DNA from: Oasisia sp. SBJ-2009
Taxonomy: Eukaryota > Annelida > Polychaeta > Sabellida > Siboglinidae
Assembly: GCA_964017155.1 (NCBI GenBank)
Contig: OZ024855.1
Coordinates: 57,207,435 to 57,271,434 of the forward strand
DNA length: 64,000 nt
Direction: 5' to 3'
Below the pieces are notes generated by a model. That model was not told where the DNA came from. It did no database searches and saw only the letters and a program-made list of their open reading frames with translations. Position numbers and translations under genes: made by a program. Shown in pieces: positions 11,952-24,435 of this stretch (its first letter is position 1; each line of letters starts with the position of its first letter).

Positions 11952-14320
11952 CGTAGCCGAGCATCGGAACCCTGTACCTCGGCGTTATAGGTCCGAGCAC
12001 TCAACGCGCATGCGCCAATTGTCACGTGTTGCATCTTGCTTCCGCTCTTTCTCACGGCAGCCGAGCATGGGTTGAGGTTGGGATGAACGTAGGCGATGGG
12101 TTTGACGCAACTAAAGAAAAGAAAACAGCCGTGCAACTCTACATTGACCAGAGGCGGGACTGTAAGACATCGGCTGCGTCGGTGGCTCTATATCCTGGCT
12201 GCGCTGGCAAGATTAAGACCGAGCACAAGTACTTCGAAGACAAATGCCAGTCGATTCGGCTCACAGACAATTCGGCCCGGGCGCACCGAGCCGGCTCAAG
12301 ATAACTCGTCGCCGATCATGGGACGACTCGGCGTCCATATGAGACAACTGGGGACATTTGTTTACATTTTGCACCACCTCAATTTTGCTGTTATCACTAT
12401 CTTTATCGAATTGCAATATGACATTTTTAACCACAGAATAAGTGTCAGTTTTATATTACAATAATAATAATATAATTCATGCTTAATGTTATTATACTAG
12501 TTATTGTTTTGCTTGATTGATTTTATGTTAGTGAAATAGTTATGTGCATTATTACGTTTTAATACAGTATTTATTTATAATAAAATGTATTAAAACTGCA
12601 ATTAAAATGTCGCAAGCATAATACCATAATTTTCATTTTTTTTATTTGTTTGTTATAAGATGTATGTCATGTTGACTACATTGTTTATGATTGATATTGT
12701 TTGCGTACATTTCATTATTTCAGTGCATTAAATTAATAATTATCCCAGGTATAATTATGTTTTACAAATATAACCCCTTCTACCTTAGGTATTACACAGT
12801 TCCTGCTGTTAAATACTAGATTATCCGAAAATCTCACGTGTCATGATAACCCTTTTGTGCAATGTTTCTAAAATTCATTTATCTATGTATTTATATTTGT
12901 ATTGAGCATCGAAAATAAATTCACCGTCTTGTCATGTATATGTTTTACATTTCTCCTCATACATAAACACTGTATATACTCAAAACACTGCAACCATAAC
13001 GAAACTCAAAACTGGCAGTGTTGACTACATGAGCTATTTTCCCATTTCGCTACATTACCCACTAATCTAGCATATGTCATGGTAACCCTTTTGTATAACT
13101 ATATGACTAGTATTATGCCATTTGTGAAATGTATATATGTTTTACATTTCTCCTTTCTTACTTTTATGCTTAAATTATGCATATTTACATTACTGTGTCA
13201 GATTTCAAGTGCATGACATGTAGTTATATACCCTGTTAATAATGTCGGTATGGAATCAGTTACCATAAATTACTAATGTATTCTAGATAATATAGATCAC
13301 GTAGCAAGTTTTATTTACATTAGTGCAATACACGAGTATGCTTTACATTACTGTGTCAGATTGCAAGTCGACTTATCTTCGCGCATGACGCGTACATACG
13401 TCACTTAAATATTAATGTTACCCAGGTAATCATCATTGTAGAAATGTTCTTTTGTCATCTTCCAGTAATAAACTGCTTCATACAATATTGCTACATTACA
13501 CATGTGTGTATTTAATAATTCTGCATAAAGTAATACAGCAGATATATAATTTCAGGAAACAGCAACTATATTCGTATTACTTGTGCCACAGCAACTATTA
13601 TATAAGCTGCAAATATTAATAAATATTATCTTCTAAAGTACACATATTACTTATAATCTTTTCCTAATGGAACTGGCTCTATTAAAATGATAATATTAAA
13701 TTTACTACATAAAAACATGAAGTCCATAAATCATTCTGCTATACTACAGCAATTACAATCTGCAGTTCTCAAAACGCAATTACTTTGGCCTGTTATGCCC
13801 TATGAATAAAATAAATTCATCAACCAGCCATATGCTGTAGACTATGATGCCCCTGTTGTTTCTTTCGGTGCTCATGTAATTATTAATGCTCATATTTATT
13901 AATTATAATGTCGTTATGGGTATATATTACGTACTTAGTCTTAGATTCATACCATTAACGCAAAAAACATTTATAATCATGCAATTGGGCTTATAAATTT
14001 TAAGTATTTATTTCATTTTTTCCATAGGCTATGACTTGTTATAATGGACTTATAAATATTAATCGAATATCCTTATGAATCGCTAGGAGCAGTAGTACGA
14101 TTACGCACCCGTACTGATACTGATGCGAAGGGTAACGTGAAAGTACGACCAAGAAATCGCCTGTGTGTTGAATGCTCGGACCTTTATCACAAACAAACAC
14201 GGTTCCGATGCTCGGCTTGCTGCACCGCGTCCGAGCACCGGGGAAAGTCAAAGTAGGCGCATGCGCGTTGAGTGCTCGGACCTTTATCACCAGCGAACAC
14301 GGTTCCGATGCTCGGCTACG
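11952..14320. mobile_element. Non-autonomous DNA transposon with 65-bp terminal inverted repeats
   Basis: The left terminus 11952-12016 and right terminus 14256-14320 are near-perfect reverse complements. Both start CGTAGCCGAGCATCGGAACC and end at GCGCATGCGCC, diverging in about ten central bases. A second partial right-end copy lies inside at 14165-14218, giving a duplicated terminus. The roughly 2.2-kb interior has no transposase frame; the best plus-strand frame (12026-12304) is unrecognised. The GC-rich ends contrast with the AT-rich interior. No clear target-site duplication was seen, so the superfamily is not assigned. Confidence 0.8.
12026..12304 (+). CDS. Hypothetical ORF inside the inverted-repeat transposon
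   Basis: A 92-codon frame that begins just inside the left terminal repeat and is more GC-rich than the rest of the element. No motif was recognised. It could be a remnant of a captured exon or chance. A second overlapping frame (12096-12464) makes chance more likely. Confidence 0.2.
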   Translation: MLHLASALSHGSRAWVEVGMNVGDGFDATKEKKTAVQLYIDQRRDCKTSAASVALYPGCAGKIKTEHKYFEDKCQSIRLTDNSARAHRAGSR

Positions 14321-14361
14321 CAACAACGTCCATTAATTTAATGTGATGCAACGCAACAAAC

Positions 14362-14687
14362 CTGAAATTCAGGCTGAATGCAGTAGCTCTGGCGATGTCG
14401 TCTTGGTCCTTCAGCACATACACTGGCAAAACCTCACGTTCAATTGCGACATCCGCATCGCTAGTTATCATGTCAAACTCGTCGACGTCAGATTCGAATT
14501 CGACATCAGATTATAATCCCTCCATGACAGCTCCATGTACCGGGAAAGGGGCACCATCGCCCCATGTCGAATCGCTGTCAGTGTCACTTTCAGCATCTTT
14601 CGCCAGGTCGTATTCATCCCACAACCGCGCTAACGCACGTTCGTTGTCGATAGGAGCATTTGACATGCGTATTAAATTATCCGACAT
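14362..14687 (-). pseudogene. Acidic exon-like frame with an internal stop
   Basis: From an ATG at 14687 the frame reads an acidic, Ser/Asp-rich stretch (DAESDTDSDSTWGD), meets TAA at 14513-14511, then continues open and acidic (SDVEFESDVDEFD) to a possible donor AG|GTTTGT at 14361. The phase does not match the exon starting at 11392, so the two were not joined. Acidic N-termini are common in transposase-like proteins, but no family is assigned. Confidence 0.3.
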
Positions 14688-14699
14688 CGCTAAGTTTTA

Positions 14700-15483
<784 letters not shown>

Positions 15484-15704
15484 GACCTGAAATACACATA
15501 AGTATTTTTTTAAATATAAAAAATAATTCATTGTTGGTCTGGTGATAATTCTAAAGTAAAAAAGCCTTAATGTTATGCTATTTATAATAGTTGTGTTGGC
15601 AACATATATTTGAAGAGGGGCCATGGCCCACCCCAACTACTGAACATTTGAGGTAGATTTTGGACCCAACACTGCTTGCCTGATTTATAGAGTGACAAGA
15701 TGCA

Positions 15705-15925
15705 GAGCTTACAGGGGTGCCTGTATAGGACTTCCCAATCCCACCTTTTGGCAAAGAAATTTGTCATCACTAAAATGAGATCAAATTACACAAATTGCAT
15801 AAATCTGCAATCAAAGGGGTGACAGGGCAAACAAAAATTAATAATCTATTATGTGTTTGATGGTTAATGCCTATTAATATATCAACACAAGGGTGCAAAA
15901 TGACAGAGCCCGGCATGGTGAATAT
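15705..15925 (+). repeat. Interspersed repeat B, uninterrupted copy
   Basis: Landmarks in order: CTTCCCAATCC, TTTTGGCAAAGAAAT, AAAGGGGTGACAGGGCAAAC, ATCAACACAAGGGTGCAA, ACAGAGCCCGGCA. The same landmarks occur split in two at 17842-17973 and 22862-22965, with the 4.9-kb foldback between them. This copy therefore represents the empty site. Confidence 0.75.
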
Positions 15926-15994
15926 TTACTGTACTAAGATCAAGTTGCAAGCAATTTATCTAGTGATTGTCCACTAGGTAGTCGGAAGTTTAGT

Positions 15995-17663
15995 TCTTAT
16001 TTATTTATTATTTATTCAGCCTCCGATACAAACAATACATACAGTGGCATGGTATAATATATAAAATTCAGGGTATATTGTGTATATTAGTTAAAATAAA
16101 GAGACGCGTAATATATTAGAGTGCAGTGGTTAAGAGATGAACTAAAAGATGTTCATGTGAATATGGCCTGTTAAAATTATCAGTAAATAAAAGGTGTCTA
16201 ATCGAGTCAACAAGACCACCATTTGTCGCACTACTTTGGGGTACATGTTGATAATTAAAGGCTCGTTTACTGGGTGACTCGCCCATAGATACTACTCTAT
16301 ACAACAGGGTCCAGGTACCGTTTCACCATAACATAAAACGAGACAGTAAGTGCTGCATCAGTCGACGCGCTGGACTTTCCACTTTAAATATTCTACTATA
16401 CAAGGATAAAACATTTCTAATTACACTATCTTCGATCTTTTCAATATTTAGTGCTTTAAGTAAGGATGTGTTGTGGGATAGTTTGATTAATCCAAGACTT
16501 TGTTTAATTAATTTACCCTGTGCAGATTCAAGTCGACGCATTTGGATGGCGGTGCTGCCCATACACTCTAAACCGTATGTTAACGTTGGTTGACATATAC
16601 ATTTATAAAGATACGCTTGAACACCAGGAGTGGCTCCTGGGTATAACATACCGGCATTACCAAGCCCATAAAATGACTGTCTGCATTTTGTTAGTCTGTT
16701 GGTGACATGGCTGGCATTGTTACCACCCTGATTAAACACGTTACCAAGTATATTAAGCGATTCTTCATTACATAGACATTTGTCACCAAGCCTCCACTTT
16801 GGGTCTTGGTATAACGGACACTTTCCAACAATCATGCATTTCGATTTTCCAACCCCAAATTTGAATTTCCACCTCTTACTATATGCGTCACATACATCAA
16901 TTAGGTTCTGTAGATCTTGAACATTAGTTGAGAATAGAGTAATATCGTCGGCGTAAGCCATAGAATTGTACAGTGTATCACCTATTCTGACGCCTGCGTC
17001 ACAGTTATTCAAGTCTAATAAAAGTTGATTAATAAAAATGTTAAACAGATACGGCGAGAGAACGCTTCCTTGTCGTGTGCCACGTGTTACATCAAACGGT
17101 TTACTATATGAACCGTTCCACTTGACTACAGCATTCAGCTTATCATACCAGTTATACAATAGTAACCACTCATGTACAGGTAAAACATGAATTAACTTTA
17201 GAAACAGTGACACGTGACATATAGAGTCAAAACATTTGTCTGCATCAAGGGCGGCTACGAACATAGGGCTGTTTTGCGATTTAAAATAAGATGTAATATC
17301 ATTTAGTAAGTTGCATGCAAATGCTGTACCTCGGTTCTCGGGGAATCCAAACTGAGTGTCAGATAAATCAGTATCTGGTAAGATCAGTGCTTCTACCATC
17401 TTAGTATGTATAGAGCTTAGAGTAATTGGCCGATAATTCTTTGCAATGTTCGCGTTAAGTGTAGATTTTTTTAGTATGGGAACAATTAAACCAGTAGTGA
17501 ATAATGTAGGTACGCATGCCCTGGATAGTATAATAGTGTACAGTGATGCAAGCAGTGAACACAGTAACGATGATTTACCATAAATAAGATGTTCAGCAGT
17601 TATACCATCGAGTCCCGGTGATTTATTTTTACTAAGTTTTCACTTATTATTAATTTTACTACT
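15995..17663 (-). mobile_element. 5'-truncated LINE with a long open reverse transcriptase frame
   Basis: The element runs right to left. It starts within the RT (KNKSPGLDGI near 17600-17635) and ends in a 3' tail of AATAAATAAATA type at about 15998-16020. A +1 frameshift or stop near 17640 separates a short upstream piece (VVKLIIS). The coding frame downstream is uninterrupted for about 440 codons, unlike most LINE copies here, so it is comparatively young. Confidence 0.88.
16323..17641 (-). CDS. LINE reverse transcriptase fragment
   Basis: Open from 17641 leftwards; the ATG at 17399 is internal, not the true start. RT motifs in order are KNKSPGLDGIT, AKNYRPITLSS, TQFGFPENRGT, LDADKCFDSICH, GTRQGSVLSPYLFN and SMAYADDITLFS. 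The YADD catalytic pair is intact. The thumb and C-terminal region follow (KCMIVGKCP; YLYKCICQPTLTYGLECMG). It would act in target-primed reverse transcription, but the endonuclease domain is missing, so this copy cannot mobilise itself. Confidence 0.88.
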
Positions 17664-17751
17664 TGACCGATGTAGGATTTTTAAGAGAGGGGAGCGATCA
17701 GTTTCGGTATATATGCCTATAAATTTGTTTTATGAACTGAAAAAGTATGAG

Positions 17752-17832
17752 GAAATTTCCTATGCTGACCCCCCCCCCCCCCTCCCAGGTCGCGGGGTGG
17801 TCAGCGTCCCCCTCGTTCCCCACTGATCGACG
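17752..17832 (+). repeat. GC-rich repeat end (C-run, GATCGACGCCC), copy 1
   Basis: TTTCCTATGCTGACC, then a run of C, GCGTCCCC and CCACTGATCGACGCCC. The same succession recurs at 23349-23430 in direct orientation, and its reverse complement marks 7901-7945. It appears to be a conserved terminus of a repeat family. Confidence 0.65.
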
Positions 17833-17841
17833 CCCACGCTG

Positions 17842-17973
17842 TGCCTGTGGTGAACTTCCCAATCCAACATTTTGGCAAAGAAATATTTCATCACTCACAT
17901 GGGAATAAGTTACACAAAGTGCAGGAATCCGCCGCTTCAGCCGTAGGCGATAAGCTGCAGGCGAGGGGTGAAA
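17842..17973 (+). repeat. Repeat B, left part, interrupted at the foldback insertion
   Basis: Matches the first part of the 15705-15925 copy (CTTCCCAATCC, TTTTGGCAAAGAAAT) and stops at GGGGTGAAA, where the foldback begins. The last six bases, GTGAAA (17968-17973), are repeated at 22856-22861. Confidence 0.75.
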
Positions 17974-19195
17974 GGTCCGTGTATATACCGTTTTTTCCTT
18001 TTTCGTTTTCAAATTTGCGAACGAAAAACGGATAACGAATTCGTTTTTCGTTTTCAAATTTGCGAACGAAAAACGAAATCCGTTTTCGTTTTCAAAAGTG
18101 AAGTAAGAAAAACGAAAAACGAATTCGTTTTCAAAAGTGAAGTAAGATAAACGAAAAACGAATTCGTTTTTCGTTTTTGCATTTAGGATGCTTCGGTCGC
18201 ACTGCCACTTCGGGTGGTCGGTAAAAATTGGTAGTTTCGGCGGGATACTTCGGTCGCACTGGCAGCGTTTTGAAAATAAACTCGCAGAAATTGCATCGGC
18301 GAAGTGGTATGTCTAAGTACCTACACGTGAATATTGGTCGTTTCGGCACTGTTTTTTTATGTTTCGACAACTTAATAAACTTTACTCAACCTTATATATG
18401 ACAGATCGAAAGATGGATAAATCGAGAGTAGATGTATTTATTTTGTAACTGCAACTATGTGATGCAATAGTTATTTTAAATTTAGTTTGTAAAATATTTG
18501 ACTTAGGAGGCCCCTATTATGACTAATAAACAGTCGCTATCTTAGGGGCTACTTTGGGTTTTAAAATTAGCAATTTTTTATGTAATTATTGAATTCCATT
18601 GACGGACCATTACGGATAGCCCAATTGTATTTAGGAGCATGTATATTCCTGAGTATTGTTTATTAACATTTGCTACTTTACGCATATTGTAAGTAGAGGA
18701 TATGTGGTAAAAATATAATACGTTAATGGCTTAATGTGTGAGTTAGTGTTAATTCATTATTATTTTGCATATGTAGTAATTTACAACAGTAGAAGTATGT
18801 TTGCATCTGTGTGTAAAATGCTGCTTTACATAATGTATCAGTCTTTTTAAAATTGTGATTGTATATGTTTTGATTAAACAAATATAGGTATTGTTTATTG
18901 TGTGAGGCATACTATTTGTAATATTCTTTTTTTACAAATGTATATTATGTCCTGAATGCATGTGTTCTGCTGTGTGCTGGTGTGAAATGATTATGCATAT
19001 TTCTGGTTTGTGTTATCTGCCAATTTTCAAAGTATGCGGGTAATATTTTATGTTTATATTTATAATAAAATTACAATATAACTACAATAAGTCGGTATTT
19101 AACTTTTGCTTAAACATTAATTCTACGTGGAGCTATATTTATTTGAAAATATGATTTTTACAAGTTTTTTTTGCAATTTGTTTATTTAATTACAT

Positions 19196-19452
19196 TTGTG
19201 TCCCTAGATCAGTAGATGGTAATTAGTGTGAGGCAATATTATAGAATTATAGAGTGAATTTTTTATTCTAGTTTGAATAATATGCTTTAACCTAGTTATA
19301 GGTCCGATTGTTCGAGACATATTTTGCTCTATTTTATCAGTATGTTTAATCCAGTTTAAATGCGAGATTAATGTAAAGCCCAGAATGTTAAACTGGTTAA
19401 ATCTCTCAATATCTACACTGTCAATTGTTAATGTTACTTCATCAACCTATTT
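19196..19452 (-). pseudogene. LINE C-terminal fragment in the left arm of the foldback
   Basis: Minus-strand reading gives IERFNQFNILGFTLISHLNW, then KHTDKI and YNSIILPHTNYHLLI. This is the usual FxxLGxxId-LxWxxHi and LPHxxY pattern after the RT palm. The mirror copy on the plus strand at about 21412-21660 has frameshifts. Confidence 0.65.
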
Positions 19453-19671
19453 ATTAAGCATTTGAGAAAAAACTGTTGTTTTATTAATATTTTAATGATA
19501 ATTTATAATAATAACACAAGATTTATTGGCAATTCAACTGAGTTGGATTGACATTATACAATAAAATACAATTAACGCATCTGTACGCCTCGTTTTGTAG
19601 GTAAAGTATGTCATTGTACCTCTTCTTGTCTTACAGACTGCTTACAGTTAGTTGCATATTATTGTGTTGCT

Positions 19672-19953
19672 GTGAGCTCCATTCCAATGGCTCCTGGCTA
19701 CCTCGGTGATCCGTTCACATTAAACAGTAGTGTATATGATTGTCACACTTGCAACTGCTCAAATATTCCTGTCAAGAAGTACAACTTATCTTTAGGCCAG
19801 TGTAAATTTGCTTACAAGTTTGGAAAACTTTGGGACGCTATCCCGGATTGTATACAGAATGCAAGCAGTGCAGAGATATTTAAAACACACATTTTAACAG
19901 TTTCTCATGATAGATGTACACACTTGCAAACATTTCATGATAGATATGGCTGA
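19672..19953 (+). pseudogene. LINE C-terminal fragment in the foldback loop
   Basis: Reads APGYLGDPFTLNSS, then FGKLWDAIPDCIQNASSAEIF. This corresponds to the YLsdlf and LWNsLPdxIrxAsSxxxFK signature at the end of CR1-like LINE proteins. It ends at a TGA near 19951-19953. Confidence 0.65.
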
Positions 19954-20455
19954 GGGATTGTTTGCATTTGGCTGGTAGATTGTTTAGATTAATAAATATT
20001 TGTGTGGTGGTGGTAGTGGTAGTTATAGTAAGGACTTTATCTCAGACAATCAGATCTTTATTATTGTTATTACTATTATTGTTATGTAGAAGTGGATGAG
20101 TTTGAGTAGTTTGCCAGTGGACTGTCACTTAGTCATGCCTTTTGGGATGTCTATGAAATGCACATAATCTTATGTCATTATAATTAAAGATTTAACAGTC
20201 TAATGATTTTTTTTTATTATTTGTAATATTTTTTATTCATGTTTCCAATAGAATATGAAACAGTGTCACCTGACTGTTTATTAACAACTGAAATGGAGTA
20301 TGTATGGAGTTGCAAGTGTGACAAACATGCATTCTATTTTTAACGCAAACCGATCAGTGAGATAGCCAGGAGCCATTGGAATGGAGCTCACAGCAATAAT
20401 ATTCAACTAACTATAAGCAGTCTGTAAGACTAGAAGAGGTACAATGATATAATTT

Positions 20456-21360
20456 ACCTATAAAAAGAGGCGTCCCCCAAGGATCAATTTTAGTGCCACT
20501 GACATTGTTATTTACTATAATTATATCAATGATTTCCAAAAGCCAGCATAACTATAACATAATTAGAGACCTCAGTGAACAAGTTCAGCAGTGGGCAACA
20601 CGACTTGTGCCGGAAACAAAGGGACTGCCATACAACAACAGACTAATAGAATTACGGCTTCCTACCTTGAACTTCAGAAGACAGAGAACAGACATAATCC
20701 AGACATTCAAAATTATAAAAAGAATAGACTCGGTCAACCGGGATTGCAGATTTCCACAGTGCCCATCAAAGCTGATGTTATAAAAAGCCAGTGGTACAAC
20801 AAGAGGGCACAGCGAAAAACTCCAAACACAGAGTGCAGCTGACTACAGACACCACTTCTTCTCGAACAGAATGGTTAAAATGTGGAACTCCCTTTCAGAA
20901 GATACAGTTCAGGCCAGAACAGTAAACGAACTGAAGTCACACCTCCGAAGAGATTGGAGAGGTCACCCAGATCTGTATAATTACAATTTTTCAAATTAAC
21001 CAGCTTGGACAAACCGGATATAAAAAACAAAACATGAAAACAAATACATCAATAGAGAACTACAACAACAGAAAACAAATCTTGAGATGGTCTCAATGCT
21101 CAGTTTGGGCAACTACTGACCGATCTTGAGGTAAGATCTTGAGGTATGATAACTTATGCTCATGATACTTTATGATACAAGTACAATTAAAACCTTCACA
21201 GATGAAAGAAACACAGTGAATATTGAATATCTGATTAATAAAGACCTATAATAAACATATAGCTAAAACTACATACAGATGCTTTAATTGTATTTTATTG
21301 TATAATGTCAATCCAACTCAGTTGAATTGCCAATAAAACTTGTGTTATTATTATACATTA
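20456..21360 (+). mobile_element. LINE 3' fragment interrupting the right arm of the foldback
   Basis: It starts with the RT motif RGVPQGSIL (20468-20494), breaks frame, then gives YNNRLIELRLPTLNFRRQRTD and, in another frame, HFFSNRMVKMWNSLSEDTVQA near 20850-20912. It ends in GCCAATAAAACTTGTGTTATTATTA near 21350, a LINE tail that also appears inverted at about 19510-19540. Confidence 0.75.
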
Positions 21361-22861
21361 TCATTAAAATATTAATAAAACAAAAGTTTTTTCTCAAATG
21401 CCTAATAAATAGGTTGATGAAATAACATTAACAATTGACAGTGAAGATATTGAGAGATTTAACCAGTTTAACATTATGGGCTTTACATTAATCTCGCATT
21501 TAAACTGGATTAAACATATTGATAAAATAGCAAACAGATGTCTCGAACAATTGGACCTATAACTAGGTTAAAGCATATTATTCAAACTAGAATAAATATT
21601 TCATTCTATAATTCTGTAATATTGCCTCACACTAATTACCATCTACTGATCTAGGGACACAAATGTAATTGAATAAACAAATTGCAAAAAAACTTGTAAG
21701 AATAATATTTTCAAATAAATATAGCTCCCACATAGAATTAATGTTTAAGCAAAAGTTGAATATCAACTTATTGTAGTTATATTATAATTTTATTATAAAT
21801 ATAAACATTAAACATAACCCGCATACTTTCAAAATTGGCAGATAACACAAACCAGAAATATGCATAATCATTTCACACCAGCACACAGCAGAACACATGC
21901 ATTCAGGACATAATATACATTTGTAAAAAAGAATATTACAAATAGTATGCCTCACACCATAAACAATACCTATATTTGTTTAATCAAAACATATCCAATC
22001 ACAATTTAAAAAAGACTGATACATTATGTAAAGCAGCATTTTACACACGGATGCAAAAATACTTCTACTGTTGCAAATTACTACATATGCAAAATAATAA
22101 TGAATTAACACTAACTCTAGCAATACATTAAGCCATTAACGTATTATATTTTTACCACATATCCTCTACTTACAATATGCGTAAAGTAGCAAATGTTAAT
22201 AAACAATACTTAGGAATATACATGCTCCTAAATACAATTGCGCTATCCGTAATGGTCCGTCAATGGAATTCAATAATTACATAAAAAATTGCTAATTTAA
22301 AAACCCAAAGTGGCCCCTAAGATAGCGACTTTTTATTAGTCATAATAGCGGCCTCCTAAGTCAACTATTTTACAAACTAAATTAAAAATAACTATTGCAT
22401 CACATAGTTGCAGTTACAAAATAAGTACATCTACTCTCGATTTATCCATCTTTTGATCGATCATATATAAGGTTGAGTAAAGTTTATTAAATTGTCGAAA
22501 CATAAAAAACAGCGCCGAAACGACCAATATTCACCTGTAGGTACTTAGACATACCACTTCGCCGATGCAATTTCTGCGAGTTTGTTTTCAAAACGCTGCC
22601 AGTGCGACCGAAGTATCCCGCCGAAACTACCAATTTTTACCGGCCACCTGAAGTGGCAGTGCGACCGAAGCATCCTAAATGCAAAAACGAAAAACGAATT
22701 CGTTTTTCTTACTTCACTTTTGAAAACGAAAAACGAAAAAGGAATTCGTTTTTCGTTTTTCGTTCGCAAATTTGAAAACGAAAAACGAATTCGTTATCCG
22801 TTTTTCGTTCGCAAATTTGAAAACGAAAAAGGAAAAAACGGTATGTACACGGACCGTGAAA

Positions 22862-22965
22862 GTGCAACACAAATTTCATCATTTAAAGTGTGCTTGATGG
22901 CTAGAGCCTTTTAGTAATATTAACACAAGGTTGCAACCTGATAGAGCCCGGCAGCTGCTTACATA
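22862..22965 (+). repeat. Repeat B, right part
   Basis: Continues repeat B from the insertion site (GTGCAACACAAATTT, AACACAAGGTTGCAACCTGA, AGAGCCCGGCA). With 17842-17973 it reconstitutes the order seen at 15705-15925. Confidence 0.75.
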
Positions 22966-22984
22966 GTTATACACTTTCCGAATA

Positions 22985-23245
22985 GCCTTTCTGCGTATGC
23001 GCGACACATCTGAAATCATCAATGTGCAGTGAAATAACAAAGCATTTTTCGTATAAATGCCACGGGCTGTTCGATAACTCTACTGTGGTGACTACTATGA
23101 AGAGTTGTCTAAAATGTCGTTCAATACACTAAAATATTTCGTGTGTTTAAATAACTATCACGGATTATGGCGCAAAACATGCCTCAAAACTTGTTTGCCT
23201 CGTGTTAATTTGCGATAAATAACTTTGCTGAACTTCATATCGCGA
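22985..23245 (-). mobile_element. MITE family C, partial copy
   Basis: Shares ATAAATGCCACGGGCTGTTCG, CTCGTGTTAATTTGCGA and AACTTTGCTGAAC-type landmarks with the complete element at 41811-42267, but lacks the terminal CGTTGTCGCGC. Confidence 0.65.
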
Positions 23246-23754
23246 GTTTATTGTCTAGGTAGTCCTGTGTAGCGGCTATTAAGATAGAGGCGTGTTGCGT
23301 CAGGCTATATGCCTCGCAATTTTTCTGGAATAGAAAGTGGGGGGGGGACAATTCCTATGCTGTCCCCCACCCTGAAAAGTGGGGGGGGGGGGCGCGTCCC
23401 CCCGTCCCCACCGATCGACGCCCGTGGTAGTCAGTAGATGCCGCTATGCTAGCCTAGTTGGAAGCGAATATATGCTTTGTTGCAGCACTATTCTTTGCAT
23501 ATAGCGATTTCCCATATTACTCGAGTATCCCGTTTTACCCGGGTTTCTCCTACATTTTCGCCCAAACAGGTTGTACTACGCGAAAGTTGGCTTTATTTAT
23601 TACTTATCAAGATCACCAACACAACCACCATAATAATCGAAAAAATGCATGATTTAATAATTAATTTAAGTACTTAATTTAAGTAATTATCTTTCGGAAA
23701 ATGAAACCTGGGGATAGTCTGATTATTATTACAACCAAAACAAAGTCCTATATT
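23246..23754. repeat. Repeat debris with GATCGACGCCC end and CCCGTTTTACCCG string
   Basis: A second direct copy of the C/G-run terminus (23349-23430) is followed by AT-rich DNA. No gene recognised. Confidence 0.5.
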
Positions 23755-24009
23755 TTAACATGGGGAAAAGGTGTCGCTGCCCCCAAGTGCCTCCAGGCCA
23801 CCATCGGTTTCGCCTTCGAGCGCCAGACTTACACAACCTATTCCATGACCATGCAAACGTTTCAGATGTGACCTAGTATTGTGCAAATATTCGGTCATGT
23901 AATTGCCAATATAGACATGTCCCATTAGTGTGGCTAAATATCCATGATTGTACTTTATTAATCGTTCAACGACACCACACAGTTTGGGGAAATGGTCCCC
24001 TGCCACCAA
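23755..24009 (-). CDS. Hypothetical ORF, 84 codons
   Basis: An open frame of balanced composition (LCGVVERLIKYNHGY; VYIGNYMTEYLHNTRSHL; LHGHGIGCVSLALEGETDGG), less repetitive than the surrounding frames. It could be a transposase C-terminal exon, but I cannot name a family. No splice sites were confirmed. Confidence 0.3.
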   Translation of the reverse strand: MVAGDHFPKLCGVVERLIKYNHGYLATLMGHVYIGNYMTEYLHNTRSHLKRLHGHGIGCVSLALEGETDGGLEALGGSDTFSPC

Positions 24010-24435
24010 AACATAAATGTTGAAACATTGTATCGTAGCGTCGTCTGCCGCTTAAAGGGATACTCCAATCAGTGAGAGATTCACATCATTTATTCACATC
24101 TGTATATTACATTGGTTGTGCATAGTAACTGTGCACAAAGATCAAAATCTATAACGCAATATCCTCTCCTCGATAGCAAATTCATATTCCGACAAATTAT
24201 TTTCGTTGTTTCAGAATACAGTGTTTCATCTATCAGATAGAAATAATAACATGGACGACTGGTTTTTACTTCATCCTCTGCAATTTGTGATAATCTGTGC
24301 TGCGTTCTTCTTATCATGTGAAGGTATGTAAAAATTACATGATTTAGAGGTAGTTCCTTATCAGAATAAATACATACTAAGTAATATTTAGGTACCCTTG
24401 TCACATATGAACAAAATATACTCATAGTATTTATT
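24010..24435. other. Non-coding stretch, nothing recognised
   Basis: A 111-codon minus frame at 24090-24425 shows no motif. It sits just downstream of a LINE fragment on the same strand and may be its decayed 3' region. Confidence 0.3.

Larger units (their letters stand above)
17974..22855. mobile_element. 4.9-kb palindromic foldback element with 6-bp target-site duplication
   Basis: The ends are inverted: GGTCCGTGTATATACCG at the left and its near-exact reverse complement at the right. Both are followed inward by GAACGAAAAACG/GAATTCG-rich subterminal repeats. The arms remain inverted copies over about 1.6 kb (17974-19590 against 21270-22855), then again over about 150 bases (19600-19760 against 20285-20455). 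The right arm is longer because a LINE 3' part (20456-21270) interrupts the symmetry. GTGAAA flanks both sides. The arms carry old LINE C-terminal coding sequence. No transposase was seen, so it must be moved in trans or have arisen by inverted duplication. Confidence 0.85.

Noticed and set aside
14362..14687. First exon of the gene at 10274-11392
   Set aside because: The donor phase (2) does not fit the acceptor phase needed at 11392, and the frame has an internal TAA.
16323..17641. Host gene or telomerase
   Set aside because: RT motif order, YADD box, C-terminal region and the AATAAATAAATA tail identify a LINE.
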